Of a stretch of 64,000 nucleotides of DNA, positions 56,195 to 64,000 are shown one piece after another. The DNA comes from Arcobacter sp. FWKO B. Its GTDB lineage: Bacteria; Campylobacterota; Campylobacteria; Campylobacterales; Arcobacteraceae. The notes under the pieces were generated by a model. That model did no database searches. It saw nothing but the letters and a program-made list of their open reading frames with translations, and was not told where the DNA came from. Made by a program: the position numbers and the translations under genes. The stretch is taken from NCBI RefSeq assembly GCF_014844135.1, contig NZ_CP041403.1, positions 1,240,001 through 1,304,000 on the forward strand, in the 5' to 3' direction. Position 1 is the first letter of the stretch; the number at the start of each line of letters is the position of its first letter.

Positions 56195-57058
56195 ATGAGA
56201 AGAAATTTTTTAAAAAAAGTTGCAGTTGCTACAGCTGCTTTAGGTTTGACTATATCAAGTTTGAGTGCAGACTCTAGTACATGGCCAAAAGAGATAGTAT
56301 TTGGTGCAATTCCTGTGGCTGGTAATTCAAGTATGGAAGAACAATTTGGTCCTTTGGCTAAATACTTACAAGATACATTAGGTATCAAAGTAACACTAAA
56401 GGTGACAAATGATTATACTGGTATTATTACTGGTATGGCACATAATCATATAGATTTTGCTTATCTTGGGCCAAACTCTTATGTGACTGCTTCTCAAAGG
56501 GCAAACGCTGAAGCTGTTGCAATGGAAGTAAATGATGAAGGAGTTGCTGGTTATCATGCACTAATAGTTGCAAGAAAAGATAGTGGAATAAAAACTTTAG
56601 ATGATGCAAAAGGTAAAACTTGGGCATTTACTGATCCACAATCAACAAGTGGAACACTTGTACCAACTGTTCATTTCAATAAAATAGGTATTGACCCACA
56701 AAAATACTTTTCTAGAGTAATATATTCAGGAAGTCATGAAGCTTCAATGTTATCGGTAAAGGCTGGTAGAGTAGATGTAGCTTCCAATAACGATTTGGAT
56801 TTTAATAGAGGAATAGGTAGACATTGGGAAGCTGATGAGTTTAATATAATTTGGAAGTCTGATTTGATTCCAGGTTCTCCAATAGCTGTAAGAGGTGGGC
56901 TACCTACATCATTAAAAATGGCTATTAAAGGGGCATTTATAGCTTATAAGGTACCAGAAGGTTCATCTCTTAAAATGAGCGGATATACACATGCAGATGA
57001 TTCAACATACAATCCAACTAGAGAGCTTATAAAAGCAAAAGAGGCTATGAAAAAATAA
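56195..57058 (+). CDS. phnD: phosphonate-binding periplasmic protein
   Basis: A 287-residue binding protein with a signal sequence MRRNFLKKVAVATAALGLTI to LSA (1-25). The domain begins IVFGAIPVAGNSSMEEQFGPLAKYLQ, the PhnD pattern, and includes AYLGPNSYVTA and TDPQSTSGTLVPTVHF for ligand binding. It delivers phosphonate to PhnE-PhnC. AAGGA stands before the ATG. A strong hairpin directly after the stop may guard this mRNA segment and favour high PhnD levels. Confidence 0.93.
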   Translation: MRRNFLKKVAVATAALGLTISSLSADSSTWPKEIVFGAIPVAGNSSMEEQFGPLAKYLQDTLGIKVTLKVTNDYTGIITGMAHNHIDFAYLGPNSYVTASQRANAEAVAMEVNDEGVAGYHALIVARKDSGIKTLDDAKGKTWAFTDPQSTSGTLVPTVHFNKIGIDPQKYFSRVIYSGSHEASMLSVKAGRVDVASNNDLDFNRGIGRHWEADEFNIIWKSDLIPGSPIAVRGGLPTSLKMAIKGAFIAYKVPEGSSLKMSGYTHADDSTYNPTRELIKAKEAMKK

Positions 57059-57061
57059 TAC

Positions 57062-57084
57062 ATAAACCCCAATTAGGGGTTTAT
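57062..57084 (+). other. hairpin between phnD and phnE
   Basis: ATAAACCCC (57062-57070) and GGGGTTTAT (57076-57084) form a perfect 9-bp stem with loop AATTA four bases after the phnD stop. Without a T-run after it, partial termination or protection of the phnD mRNA end is more likely than full stop. This is common for binding-protein genes in ABC operons. Confidence 0.65.
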
Positions 57085-57098
57085 TAAAGGATAAATAT

Positions 57099-57968
57099 AT
57101 GGATAAGCAACAAGAATTTTTGGATTTGAAAAAACATGCAACACCATTTAAAGCATATAATTTGATGATAATTGGTGCATTGGCATTAGTCTTTTTGGCT
57201 AGTTGGTATGGTTCAGAGATGAGTTTGGTAGCTTTATATGATGGATGGGGGCATATGGTTAAATACCTAAGTGGTAATCCAAATATTGAAAATAGTTCAT
57301 TTTTACCTCCATCAACAAATTGGACAAATATAGAAAAATATTTATATTCTATGCTTGAAACGGTTATGATGGCAGTTGTTGCGTTGGTAATATCTGTTAT
57401 TTTGGCTTTTCCTATGTCGCTTCTGGGGTCAAGAAATATTGTTGAACTTTTATTTCCAGGGCAATCTTTAATTAATCGTTTTATTAAGCGTACAATATAT
57501 GGGATAACAACATTATTAGCGAATATTTTTAGAAGTGTTAATGAAATAATTTGGGCATTGATTTTTGTAAGTGCAGTTGGACTTGGTCCTATGGCTGGTA
57601 TTTTGGCTTTAGGTATTCATACTGCTGGAGTATTGGCAAAATTATTAAGTGAAGGAATAGAGTCTATTGACCCAGGTCCTGTGAATGCTTTAAATGCTAG
57701 TGGGGCAGGTTTTATTAAAATACTTTTTTATGCAATCATGCCTCAAACAATGCCTCATTTTATATCCATGGTATTGTATAGATTTGAAAGTGATGTAAGA
57801 GCAGCTTCTGTACTTGGTTTTGTTGGAGCAGGTGGTATAGGGTTTTATTTATTTGATGCTATTCGTTCTTTTGAACATGGTGATGTGACTACAATCTTGA
57901 TGATTATAGTGGCTACTGTTTGGGTAATTGATAAAATAAGTGCTTATGTAAGAAGTAAGTTTATATAA
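57099..57968 (+). CDS. phnE: phosphonate ABC transporter permease
   Basis: A 289-residue inner-membrane protein with about six helices. LETVMMAVVALVISVILAFPMSLLGSRN (about 86-113), NEIIWALIFVSAVGLGP and the ABC-coupling loop SEGIESIDPGPVNALNASGAG (about 187-207, EAA-type) mark it as PhnE. A single permease gene is present, so it should form a homodimer. Eight bases separate it from phnG. Confidence 0.94.
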   Translation: MDKQQEFLDLKKHATPFKAYNLMIIGALALVFLASWYGSEMSLVALYDGWGHMVKYLSGNPNIENSSFLPPSTNWTNIEKYLYSMLETVMMAVVALVISVILAFPMSLLGSRNIVELLFPGQSLINRFIKRTIYGITTLLANIFRSVNEIIWALIFVSAVGLGPMAGILALGIHTAGVLAKLLSEGIESIDPGPVNALNASGAGFIKILFYAIMPQTMPHFISMVLYRFESDVRAASVLGFVGAGGIGFYLFDAIRSFEHGDVTTILMIIVATVWVIDKISAYVRSKFI

Positions 57969-57976
57969 GGAATCGT

Positions 57977-58390
57977 ATGAGTAGAGAAGATTTGAATTTC
58001 TTACTGCAAAAAGTAGAGATAAAAGAGCTTGAAAAGCTTTACAAGAAAATAGACAAGAGTTTGGGAGTGAATATAATAAACCAACCTACAAGCCAAACTC
58101 TTTTGGTACCAATAAAAGATCCTATTAGTGGTGGTGAGTTTTATGCTGGAGAAGCATTGGTCACTTCTTGTATTGTTGAGGTGAATAAGGCACAAGGTTG
58201 GTCTATGGTTCAAGATGATAATGATGAATTGTCTTTGTATATCGCAACGATTGATGCAGTATTTGAAAGTGGAGTATTTCAAAAAGATATAGAAAAGCTT
58301 TATACAAAAACTATAGTAAGTATAAATAACTATCAAAAACAACTCAATAAAAAAGTAAACTCCACAAGAGTTAGTTTTGATTTAATGTAG
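57977..58390 (+). CDS. phnG: C-P lyase core subunit PhnG
   Basis: A 137-residue subunit of the PhnGHIJ complex, which attaches the phosphonate to ribose of ATP and then breaks the C-P bond. FYAGEALVTSCIVEVNKAQGWSM and IATIDAVFE follow the family pattern of PhnG (GE-V-V-T, G-R-D, IDA). Identity is supported mainly by order between phnE and phnH. Slightly shorter than E. coli PhnG (150). Confidence 0.88.
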   Translation: MSREDLNFLLQKVEIKELEKLYKKIDKSLGVNIINQPTSQTLLVPIKDPISGGEFYAGEALVTSCIVEVNKAQGWSMVQDDNDELSLYIATIDAVFESGVFQKDIEKLYTKTIVSINNYQKQLNKKVNSTRVSFDLM

Positions 58391-58397
58391 GTAAAAG

Positions 58398-58934
58398 ATG
58401 AATAGTACAGATATAGAAAAAAACAATAGAGAAACATTTAGGGTACTTTTAAATGCATTATCGATGCCAGGAAATGTAGAGAAGGTAAATAAAATATTTA
58501 ATTCTTATACTTTAAGTATAGCAAGTACACTTCTTTACTCTGAGGTAAGCTATATAAATAATACAGAAGAAGAGTTTACACTAATAGATGCAATTACTAA
58601 TGCAAAACAGCAAAATATACAAAATGCTGATTATGTTTTTTGTTGTTCATTGGATGGTGTTTTAAATGAGATTAAAAAAGGAAGTTATATTTCTCCTGAA
58701 GATTCTGCAACAATTATTTATTTGGTAAATTCTTTTGAAGGGTTAAATATATCATTAAAAGGTCCAGGAATAGACAAAGAGAAAAAAGCAACTTATCCTA
58801 TAGATGAAGATTTTGTGTATGAGTTTAACAAAAGAAATAAAAGCTATCCTCTTGGGAATGAGATTTATTTTTTAAATAAAACAAATGGTGAAATAAAAGC
58901 TTTGAGCAGAACAACTAAATTGGAGGTAGTATAA
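58398..58934 (+). CDS. phnH: C-P lyase core subunit PhnH
   Basis: A 178-residue subunit of the PhnGHIJ complex with a PLP-transferase-like fold but no cofactor. FRVLLNALSMPG near the start, PEDSATIIYLV, ISLKGPGI and the ending YPLGNEIYFLN with ALSRTTKLEV are PhnH landmarks. It lies 7 bases after phnG and one base before phnI. Confidence 0.92.
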   Translation: MNSTDIEKNNRETFRVLLNALSMPGNVEKVNKIFNSYTLSIASTLLYSEVSYINNTEEEFTLIDAITNAKQQNIQNADYVFCCSLDGVLNEIKKGSYISPEDSATIIYLVNSFEGLNISLKGPGIDKEKKATYPIDEDFVYEFNKRNKSYPLGNEIYFLNKTNGEIKALSRTTKLEVV

Positions 58935-58935
58935 G

Positions 58936-59985
58936 ATGGGTTATGTTGCTATAAAAGGTGGTGAGGATGCAATAAATAATTCTTTAAACTTTTACTATGA
59001 GAGTATTAACAAAGCAGAACAAATAAACACAAAAGATGTGCAAAATGGGTTGTGTTATGCGGTAGATAAAGTGATGAGCGAAGGGTCATTGTATAGTAAA
59101 AAACTGGCATCAGTTGCTATTAAAAAGAGTGCTGGTGATTTACTGAATGCTGCATTCTTTTTAAGGGCTCATAGAAGTACTTGTCAAAGAATTGGTATCG
59201 CAAAAACAATTGATGTAGAAAAAATAAGAGTTATTAGAAGAATATCATCAGCATTTAAAGATATTAAAGGTGGGCAGATATTAGGACCATCAAATGATTA
59301 TGAGGTAAAGTTAATTTTAGAAAAAAAAGTGTTGTTAAAAGAGTCTGAAGGTTTTAGCGACAAAGACAATATTTTGTTAAGTGCATTGGCACCATTAAGA
59401 CAGAGAAATTTAGTTAAGAAATTAAAAGCAGATGTAGAAATATCAGATATAACAAGGGTATTTCCAGAGGCTCCTTATCCCAGAAGTGCAGTGATGCAAG
59501 TTTTGAGCCGTGGTGAGTCTGGGAGTATGCTAGGATTTGCGTATACTTCAATAAGAGGGTTTGGAGATGTTCATCCTACCATAGGAGATCTAAGACTTGG
59601 ATATACAGACCTTATGTTTACACATCCATTTACAAAAAAAGAAGTTAAAGTAGGTGAGCTTGAAGTTACATCTTGTGAGACTGCTGGAATGTTTGAAAAA
59701 CAAGACAATGGTGAAGTACAACTCACTACTGGATTTGGATTTTGTTTTGGCTTTAATGAAACCAAATCGATAAGTATGAGTATACTTGATTTATCGCTTT
59801 ATAATGCAAAACATAGTGTTGGAGAAAAAGAGTTTGCCAGTGATTTTGAAATGATAATGCACCATATTGATGGGGTAGATTCTATGGGCTTTACAAACCA
59901 TTTTAAACTTCCTCATTATGTGACATTTCAAGCTGATTTACAAGTATTTGCTAATGCAGCGAAATTTGCAAAGGATAATAAATGA
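58936..59985 (+). CDS. phnI: C-P lyase subunit PhnI, nucleosidase
   Basis: A 349-residue subunit that, with PhnG, H and L, swaps the adenine of ATP for the phosphonate. It begins MGYVAIKGGEDAINNSLNFY, the family start, and has SRGESGSMLGFAYTSIRGFG and the LEVTSCETAGMF segment with conserved histidines nearby (HPFTKKEVKVGE). Length agrees with the family (about 354). The stop overlaps the phnJ ATG by four bases. Confidence 0.95.
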   Translation: MGYVAIKGGEDAINNSLNFYYESINKAEQINTKDVQNGLCYAVDKVMSEGSLYSKKLASVAIKKSAGDLLNAAFFLRAHRSTCQRIGIAKTIDVEKIRVIRRISSAFKDIKGGQILGPSNDYEVKLILEKKVLLKESEGFSDKDNILLSALAPLRQRNLVKKLKADVEISDITRVFPEAPYPRSAVMQVLSRGESGSMLGFAYTSIRGFGDVHPTIGDLRLGYTDLMFTHPFTKKEVKVGELEVTSCETAGMFEKQDNGEVQLTTGFGFCFGFNETKSISMSILDLSLYNAKHSVGEKEFASDFEMIMHHIDGVDSMGFTNHFKLPHYVTFQADLQVFANAAKFAKDNK

Positions 59986-60809
59986 GGTACGCTTTTTTAG
60001 ATGAAGATGCAAAAAAAGAGATAAGACGAGCTATTTTAAAAGCAGTAGCAATCCCTGGATATTTAGTTTCTTTTGCTAGTCGTGAGATGCCAATAGCGAG
60101 GGGTTGGGGAACTGGTGGATTGCAAGTAACACTATCTATGATAAAAGAAAATGATGTATTAAAGGTTATAGACCAAGGTTGTGATGGAAGTGTGAATGCT
60201 GTTAATATGAGAAATTTTATTACCTCTGTTACAGATAATACTACAACATTGGATACTACAAAAGCAACACTTATACAAACAAGACATAGGATTCCTGAAG
60301 AGGAGCTCAAAGAAGGGCAAACGCTTATATTCCAAGTTCCTATGCCTGATATTTTAGAAACAGTCGAGCCAGATACCTATAAAGCAAAGTTGATGCATGC
60401 AAATGCTGATTATTCAAAACTTTGGGTGTTGTTATATGAAGATACTTCAATGTTTGGTGATAGTAGGATTTCTAATAGATACCCTGTAATGGTTGAAGAT
60501 AGATATGCAATGGATCCTAGTCCAATTCCAAAATATGATACACCAAAATTAGGGAACTGCAAAGCTTTACAACTTTTTGGGGCAGGGCGAGAAAAGAAGA
60601 TATATGCAATTCCTCCATATTCTAAGGTAGAGCCTCTAAAATTTGAAGATAAAGAGTTTAGAATAGAAAACTTTGATGGTATGAGTTGTGAGAGATGTGG
60701 CAATAGTGATGTTTATCTTGATGAGGTATACGATAATGAGGGGATAAAACACTATTTTTGTAGTGATACTTCATATTGTGATAAAGTTTTAGAGCAAAGG
60801 ACAAAATGA
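59982..60809 (+). CDS. phnJ: C-P lyase, radical SAM subunit PhnJ
   Basis: Breaks the carbon-phosphorus bond of ribosyl-phosphonate phosphates by radical chemistry. The 275-residue protein ends with CERCGNSDVYLDEVY and YFCSDTSYC. Cysteines at about 236, 239 and 260 bind the [4Fe-4S] cluster, and C266 is at the position of the thiyl-radical Cys of E. coli PhnJ (C241, C244, C266, C272). All key residues are present, so the enzyme should be active. Overlaps phnI and phnK by four bases each. Confidence 0.96.
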   Translation: MRYAFLDEDAKKEIRRAILKAVAIPGYLVSFASREMPIARGWGTGGLQVTLSMIKENDVLKVIDQGCDGSVNAVNMRNFITSVTDNTTTLDTTKATLIQTRHRIPEEELKEGQTLIFQVPMPDILETVEPDTYKAKLMHANADYSKLWVLLYEDTSMFGDSRISNRYPVMVEDRYAMDPSPIPKYDTPKLGNCKALQLFGAGREKKIYAIPPYSKVEPLKFEDKEFRIENFDGMSCERCGNSDVYLDEVYDNEGIKHYFCSDTSYCDKVLEQRTK

Positions 60810-61645
60810 TGGTTTTGAAAATAGAAAACTTATCGAAAGTTTTTGGATATGGATGTCCAAAATGTTATTCAGATACTGGTGCAAGTTTTAATTCTTCAAT
60901 TTGTCCTCATTGTAATAGTGTAGTTGGAGTTAATCAGGTTAATTTAGAACTTGAAAAAGGTGAAGTTCTTGGGATAGTTGGAGAAAGCGGTAGTGGAAAA
61001 TCAACTCTTTTACAATTAATTTATCAAGATCAAAAAGCTACAAGTGGAGAAATATTTATAGAAAAATTTATGGATGAAAAAGGGGTAAGTAAAAACTTAT
61101 TGGAGTGCGACCTTAATGAACTTAGCTTTTTAAGAAACAAACTTATATCTATGATATATCAAAATCCAAGGTTGGGATTGAACTATAGGTTTAGTGCTGG
61201 TGGGAATATTGCAGAAAAAGTAATAGGTAGTGGGAATAAGTTTTATCATAAAATACGCCAAAGGGCAGAGTTCTTTTTAAATAAAACAGAAATTCCTGTG
61301 AGTAGAATAGATGATTATCCAGATAAGTTTAGTGGTGGGCAACAACAACGAATCCAGATATCAAAAGCACTTTCTTCTAATCCAGAGCTTTTACTTTTGG
61401 ATGAGCCAACTACAGGACTTGACCTTTCGGTACAAGCAAAAATATTGGATCTTATAAAAGTTCTCCAAAAAGAGATTGGATTTTCGATGGTTATTGTTTC
61501 ACATGATCTTGGCGTCATAAAACACCTTACAGATATTACAGTAGTTATGAAAAATGGTCAGATTGTTGAAAAAGGATTAACTGATCAAATATTAGAAGAC
61601 CCACAGCACCCTTATACACAACTATTAGTTTCAAGTGTATTATAA
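60806..61645 (+). CDS. phnK: C-P lyase ATPase PhnK with a zinc-ribbon-like insert
   Basis: A 279-residue ABC-type ATPase that binds the PhnGHIJ core. Walker A GESGSGKSTL (about 56-65), signature FSGGQQQRIQISKAL and LLLDEPTTGLD are complete. Between the first strand and Walker A lies an insert with two cysteine pairs, GCPKCYSDTG and SICPHCNSVVG (about 13-43), absent from E. coli PhnK. It should bind a metal ion, probably zinc. I recall similar inserts in PhnK of other bacteria. Confidence 0.93.
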   Translation: MMVLKIENLSKVFGYGCPKCYSDTGASFNSSICPHCNSVVGVNQVNLELEKGEVLGIVGESGSGKSTLLQLIYQDQKATSGEIFIEKFMDEKGVSKNLLECDLNELSFLRNKLISMIYQNPRLGLNYRFSAGGNIAEKVIGSGNKFYHKIRQRAEFFLNKTEIPVSRIDDYPDKFSGGQQQRIQISKALSSNPELLLLDEPTTGLDLSVQAKILDLIKVLQKEIGFSMVIVSHDLGVIKHLTDITVVMKNGQIVEKGLTDQILEDPQHPYTQLLVSSVL

Positions 61646-61654
61646 AGGATAGAA

Positions 61655-62359
61655 ATGAAGAAATTGATTATAAATAATTTATCAAAAGAATTTACTGTAC
61701 ATACAAGGGGCGGAATTAAGATTAATGGTTATAAGAATATTAGTTTTGAACTTGACAGGGGAGAGTTTATTTCCCTTTATGGACCTAGTGGTTTGGGTAA
61801 ATCATCAGTATTAAAAGCATTATATAGAACTTATAAAACAACTAGTGGAGAGATTCTTTTTGAAAGAAACAATGGAACATCTATAGATATAGCTAGTGCT
61901 AGTGAGAGTGAGATATTAAAGCTTAGAAAAGAGTCTATAGGTTATGTTTCCCAATTTTTGCAGGTGCTTCCGCGTATTAGTGCAGTCGATATAGTAGCAC
62001 AACCATTGATAGATAAAGGTGAAAGCATGGATGTTGCTAAAGATAAAGCAAAAGAAATGTTGAGTTTTTTAAATATTAAAGAAGAGCTTTTTGATATTTC
62101 TCCACTTACATTTAGTGGAGGAGAACAACAAAGGGTAAACATAGCCAAAGGGATAATTGCTCCAAAGTCTTTATTATTGCTAGATGAGCCAACAGCATCT
62201 TTGGATAAGACAAATACAAATAAGGTAATTGATAAGTTATTGGAGATAAAAAAAGAAGGGGTAAGTATGATTGGTATTTTTCATGATATTGATTGTATGA
62301 AAAGAATTAGTGATAAAGTTTATGATATGAAGGAAAAGAAATATGCAGACAATTATTAG
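61655..62359 (+). CDS. phnL: C-P lyase ATPase PhnL
   Basis: A 234-residue ABC-type ATPase needed with PhnGHI for the first step of C-P lysis. Walker A YGPSGLGKSSV (about 43-53), signature FSGGEQQRVNIAKGI and Walker B SLLLLDEPTASLD are present. KEFTVHTRGG near the start is typical of PhnL. It overlaps phnM by 17 bases. Confidence 0.94.
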   Translation: MKKLIINNLSKEFTVHTRGGIKINGYKNISFELDRGEFISLYGPSGLGKSSVLKALYRTYKTTSGEILFERNNGTSIDIASASESEILKLRKESIGYVSQFLQVLPRISAVDIVAQPLIDKGESMDVAKDKAKEMLSFLNIKEELFDISPLTFSGGEQQRVNIAKGIIAPKSLLLLDEPTASLDKTNTNKVIDKLLEIKKEGVSMIGIFHDIDCMKRISDKVYDMKEKKYADNY

Positions 62360-63488
62360 AAGCACTAATGTATTAATAAACAAAGAATTTCAAGGTGCAG
62401 ATATTGTAATCAAAGGGGAAAAAATTATATCAATAAAGCCTTATAGAACTATAGATGTAGCAATAGATTTAGGCGATAGAAGAGTAGTTCCTGGTTTTGT
62501 AGATTTACACGGAGATGCTATTGAAAAAGAGATAGAACCAAGACCTGGAGCTAGGTTTCCTACTTCTATGGCTGTAGTTGAGCTTGATAAAAAGCTTTCA
62601 ATGGCAGGAGTAACTACAATGTATCATGCTATAGGCTTTAATGATGAAGAGCTTAGTAAAGGCAGAGGCACTGGACAATCAAAAGAGTTAATAGAAGAGA
62701 TTTATGAAGCTAATAAAAAACATTTAGGTGTTGATAATCTTGTTCATGCTCGTTTTGAGATTACTAGTGAAACTTCACTTGCTACTATTAAACAACTTAT
62801 TATTGACAAAAAAGTAGATATGCTCTCAATAATGGATCATAGTCCAGGGCAAGGACAGTTTAAAACTCTTGAGTCTTGGAAAAAGTATCACCTTTCAGCT
62901 TATGAAATAGAAGATAGAGATGTTGAAGAGTATTTAAAAAGTAAAACATCTAAAGACAAAGTAGGCATTGTAGAAGATTTAGTATCCTTTGGTTTAGAAC
63001 ATAATATTCCAGTTTTAAGTCATGATGATGATTGTGAAGAGAAATTAAATACTCTAAAGAATCTTGGAGTGACTTTTTCTGAGTTTCCATTGAGTGTAGA
63101 AGTAGCAAGAAAAGCTAAACAGATGAATATAAGTACAGGAATGGGTGCACCAAATGTAGTAAGAGGTGGTAGTCAAAGCGGTAATATTGCTGCTCGTGAG
63201 CTTATTAAAGAAGGTGTTTGTGATTTTTTATGCAGTGATTATCATCCAGCTTCACTTTTAATGAGTCCATATAGACTCAAAGAGGATGTAGGTTTATCGC
63301 TGGAAAAAGGTTTTGCTATGATAAGTTCAACCCCAGCAAGATTAGCTGGTTTAACCGACAGAGGTGAGATTAAAGAAGATATGTTGGCTGATATTGTTAT
63401 TATAGATGAGGTACATTTCCCTAAAGTTGTGCTAACATTCAAAAATGGTGAAGTTGTTTACAACGGAATAAGAGGATTTAATTTATGA
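62343..63488 (+). CDS. phnM: ribosyl-triphosphonate diphosphohydrolase
   Basis: Removes pyrophosphate from the phosphonate-ribose triphosphate made by PhnGHIL, giving the PhnJ substrate. The 381-residue amidohydrolase has [21 protein letters not shown] (metal-binding H and D, about 51-71), [15 protein letters not shown] near 222 and SDYHPASLL near 300. Length fits the family. The stop overlaps the ATG of the next gene by four bases. Confidence 0.95.
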   Translation: MQTIIRSTNVLINKEFQGADIVIKGEKIISIKPYRTIDVAIDLGDRRVVPGFVDLHGDAIEKEIEPRPGARFPTSMAVVELDKKLSMAGVTTMYHAIGFNDEELSKGRGTGQSKELIEEIYEANKKHLGVDNLVHARFEITSETSLATIKQLIIDKKVDMLSIMDHSPGQGQFKTLESWKKYHLSAYEIEDRDVEEYLKSKTSKDKVGIVEDLVSFGLEHNIPVLSHDDDCEEKLNTLKNLGVTFSEFPLSVEVARKAKQMNISTGMGAPNVVRGGSQSGNIAARELIKEGVCDFLCSDYHPASLLMSPYRLKEDVGLSLEKGFAMISSTPARLAGLTDRGEIKEDMLADIVIIDEVHFPKVVLTFKNGEVVYNGIRGFNL

Positions 63489-64000
63489 TATACAAAATAG
63501 ATTCTTATAATATAGGTCAAAAAAAAGTATTAACACAAGAACCAAATATTTCTAGTAGTTCTGTTATTAAGGAGTGTACTTTTGGAGAGTATGTTGAGAT
63601 TGGAGAGAATAATAATATTCAAGAAAGTGTTATAGGAAATTTTAGTTATACAAGTGAAAATTGCCAAATAATCAATAGTATGATTAAGAATTTTGTAAAT
63701 ATAGCATCTTATGTAAGGATAAATCCATCTCAGCATCCAATGCACTGGGCATCACAACATCATATTCAATATAGAAAAGAGATGTTTGGAGTTGGGATTG
63801 ATGATGAGAGTTTTTTTGAATGGCGAAGGGAGAGAAAAGTTATAATAGGTAATGATGTATGGCTAGGGCATAATGTAGTAGTAATGGGTAATGTGACTAT
63901 TGGTGATGGGGCAGTAATAGGTAGTAGCTCTGTTGTAACTAAAGATATTCCACCATTTGCTATCGCTGTTGGTAATCCAGCAAAAGTGATAAGGTACAGA
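63485..64000 (+). CDS. hexapeptide-repeat transferase of the phn cluster (cut by window end)
   Basis: The first 172 codons of a gene that runs off the window. It begins [15 protein letters not shown] and shows a left-handed beta-helix with I-G-x-x-x repeats: [54 protein letters not shown] and [14 protein letters not shown]. Such transferases with the HxxHW-like stretch often follow phnM and are thought to acetylate aminophosphonates, a task done in E. coli by the unrelated PhnO. The stop and possible further genes (phnN, phnP) lie outside. Confidence 0.88.
   Translation, partial: MIYKIDSYNIGQKKVLTQEPNISSSSVIKECTFGEYVEIGENNNIQESVIGNFSYTSENCQIINSMIKNFVNIASYVRINPSQHPMHWASQHHIQYRKEMFGVGIDDESFFEWRRERKVIIGNDVWLGHNVVVMGNVTIGDGAVIGSSSVVTKDIPPFAIAVGNPAKVIRYR

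Overview
This 64 kb window is AT-rich chromosomal DNA from a member of the Campylobacterota (the former Epsilonproteobacteria), most likely of the Arcobacter group. The pointers are the four-subunit pyruvate:ferredoxin oxidoreductase in the order gamma-delta-alpha-beta, a stand-alone MnmC-type methyltransferase beside luxS, sensor kinases with PhnD-like periplasmic domains, an NnrS-family membrane protein, a Tat-exported sulfide:quinone reductase-like flavoprotein, and the overall protein flavour. The phylum is fairly secure. The genus is inference.

Layout. 1-1.2 kb: 3' third of a 23S rRNA gene, then 5S rRNA. 1.3-5.4 kb: a DUF3108 protein and the translation cluster thrS-infC-rpmI-rplT. 5.4-14.4 kb: mostly minus-strand housekeeping genes (SQR-like flavoprotein, mobA, leuC, asnB, an AEC transporter that lacks a standard start codon, and a PiT phosphate transporter). 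14.6-17.9 kb: rplM-rpsI, a peptide-binding protein whose start lies in an intrinsic terminator, and a REC-GGDEF protein. 18-24 kb: a HAD phosphatase, a structured leader, porCDAB, then luxS-unknown-mnmD. 24-30 kb: a PhnD-PAS histidine kinase, a minus-strand GT-B-like protein, a lipoprotein and a one-polypeptide Type IIG-like restriction-modification enzyme. 30.7-47.1 kb: mnmG, ribE, a RodZ-like protein, nnrS, a PhnD-GAF-HD-GYP-GGDEF protein, the nrdA-nrdB cluster with three downstream hydrolases, mrp and thiC. 47.2-53 kb: glnD, PIN-PhoH and an HD hydrolase. 53-54.7 kb: a RhuM-like gene and a 700-bp hairpin-rich gap with a coding relic. 54.7-64 kb: a full carbon-phosphorus lyase operon, phnF-C-D-E-G-H-I-J-K-L-M plus a hexapeptide transferase cut by the window edge.

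How the parts work together. The phn genes form one tight transcription unit for uptake of phosphonates (PhnCDE), cleavage of the C-P bond (PhnGHIJKLM) and control by a GntR/HutC-type regulator. Two GTnTAnAC palindromes before phnF are probable operators. Two large sensors elsewhere in the window share a PhnD-like periplasmic domain, one driving a histidine kinase and the other a c-di-GMP phosphodiesterase; whether they sense phosphorus compounds is unknown. MnmG and the MnmD-like methyltransferase act in the same tRNA wobble-uridine pathway. The por leader, the rplT leader and the rpsI/SBP terminator are the best candidates for undescribed RNA-level control. I saw no CRISPR array, tRNA, insertion sequence or prophage.
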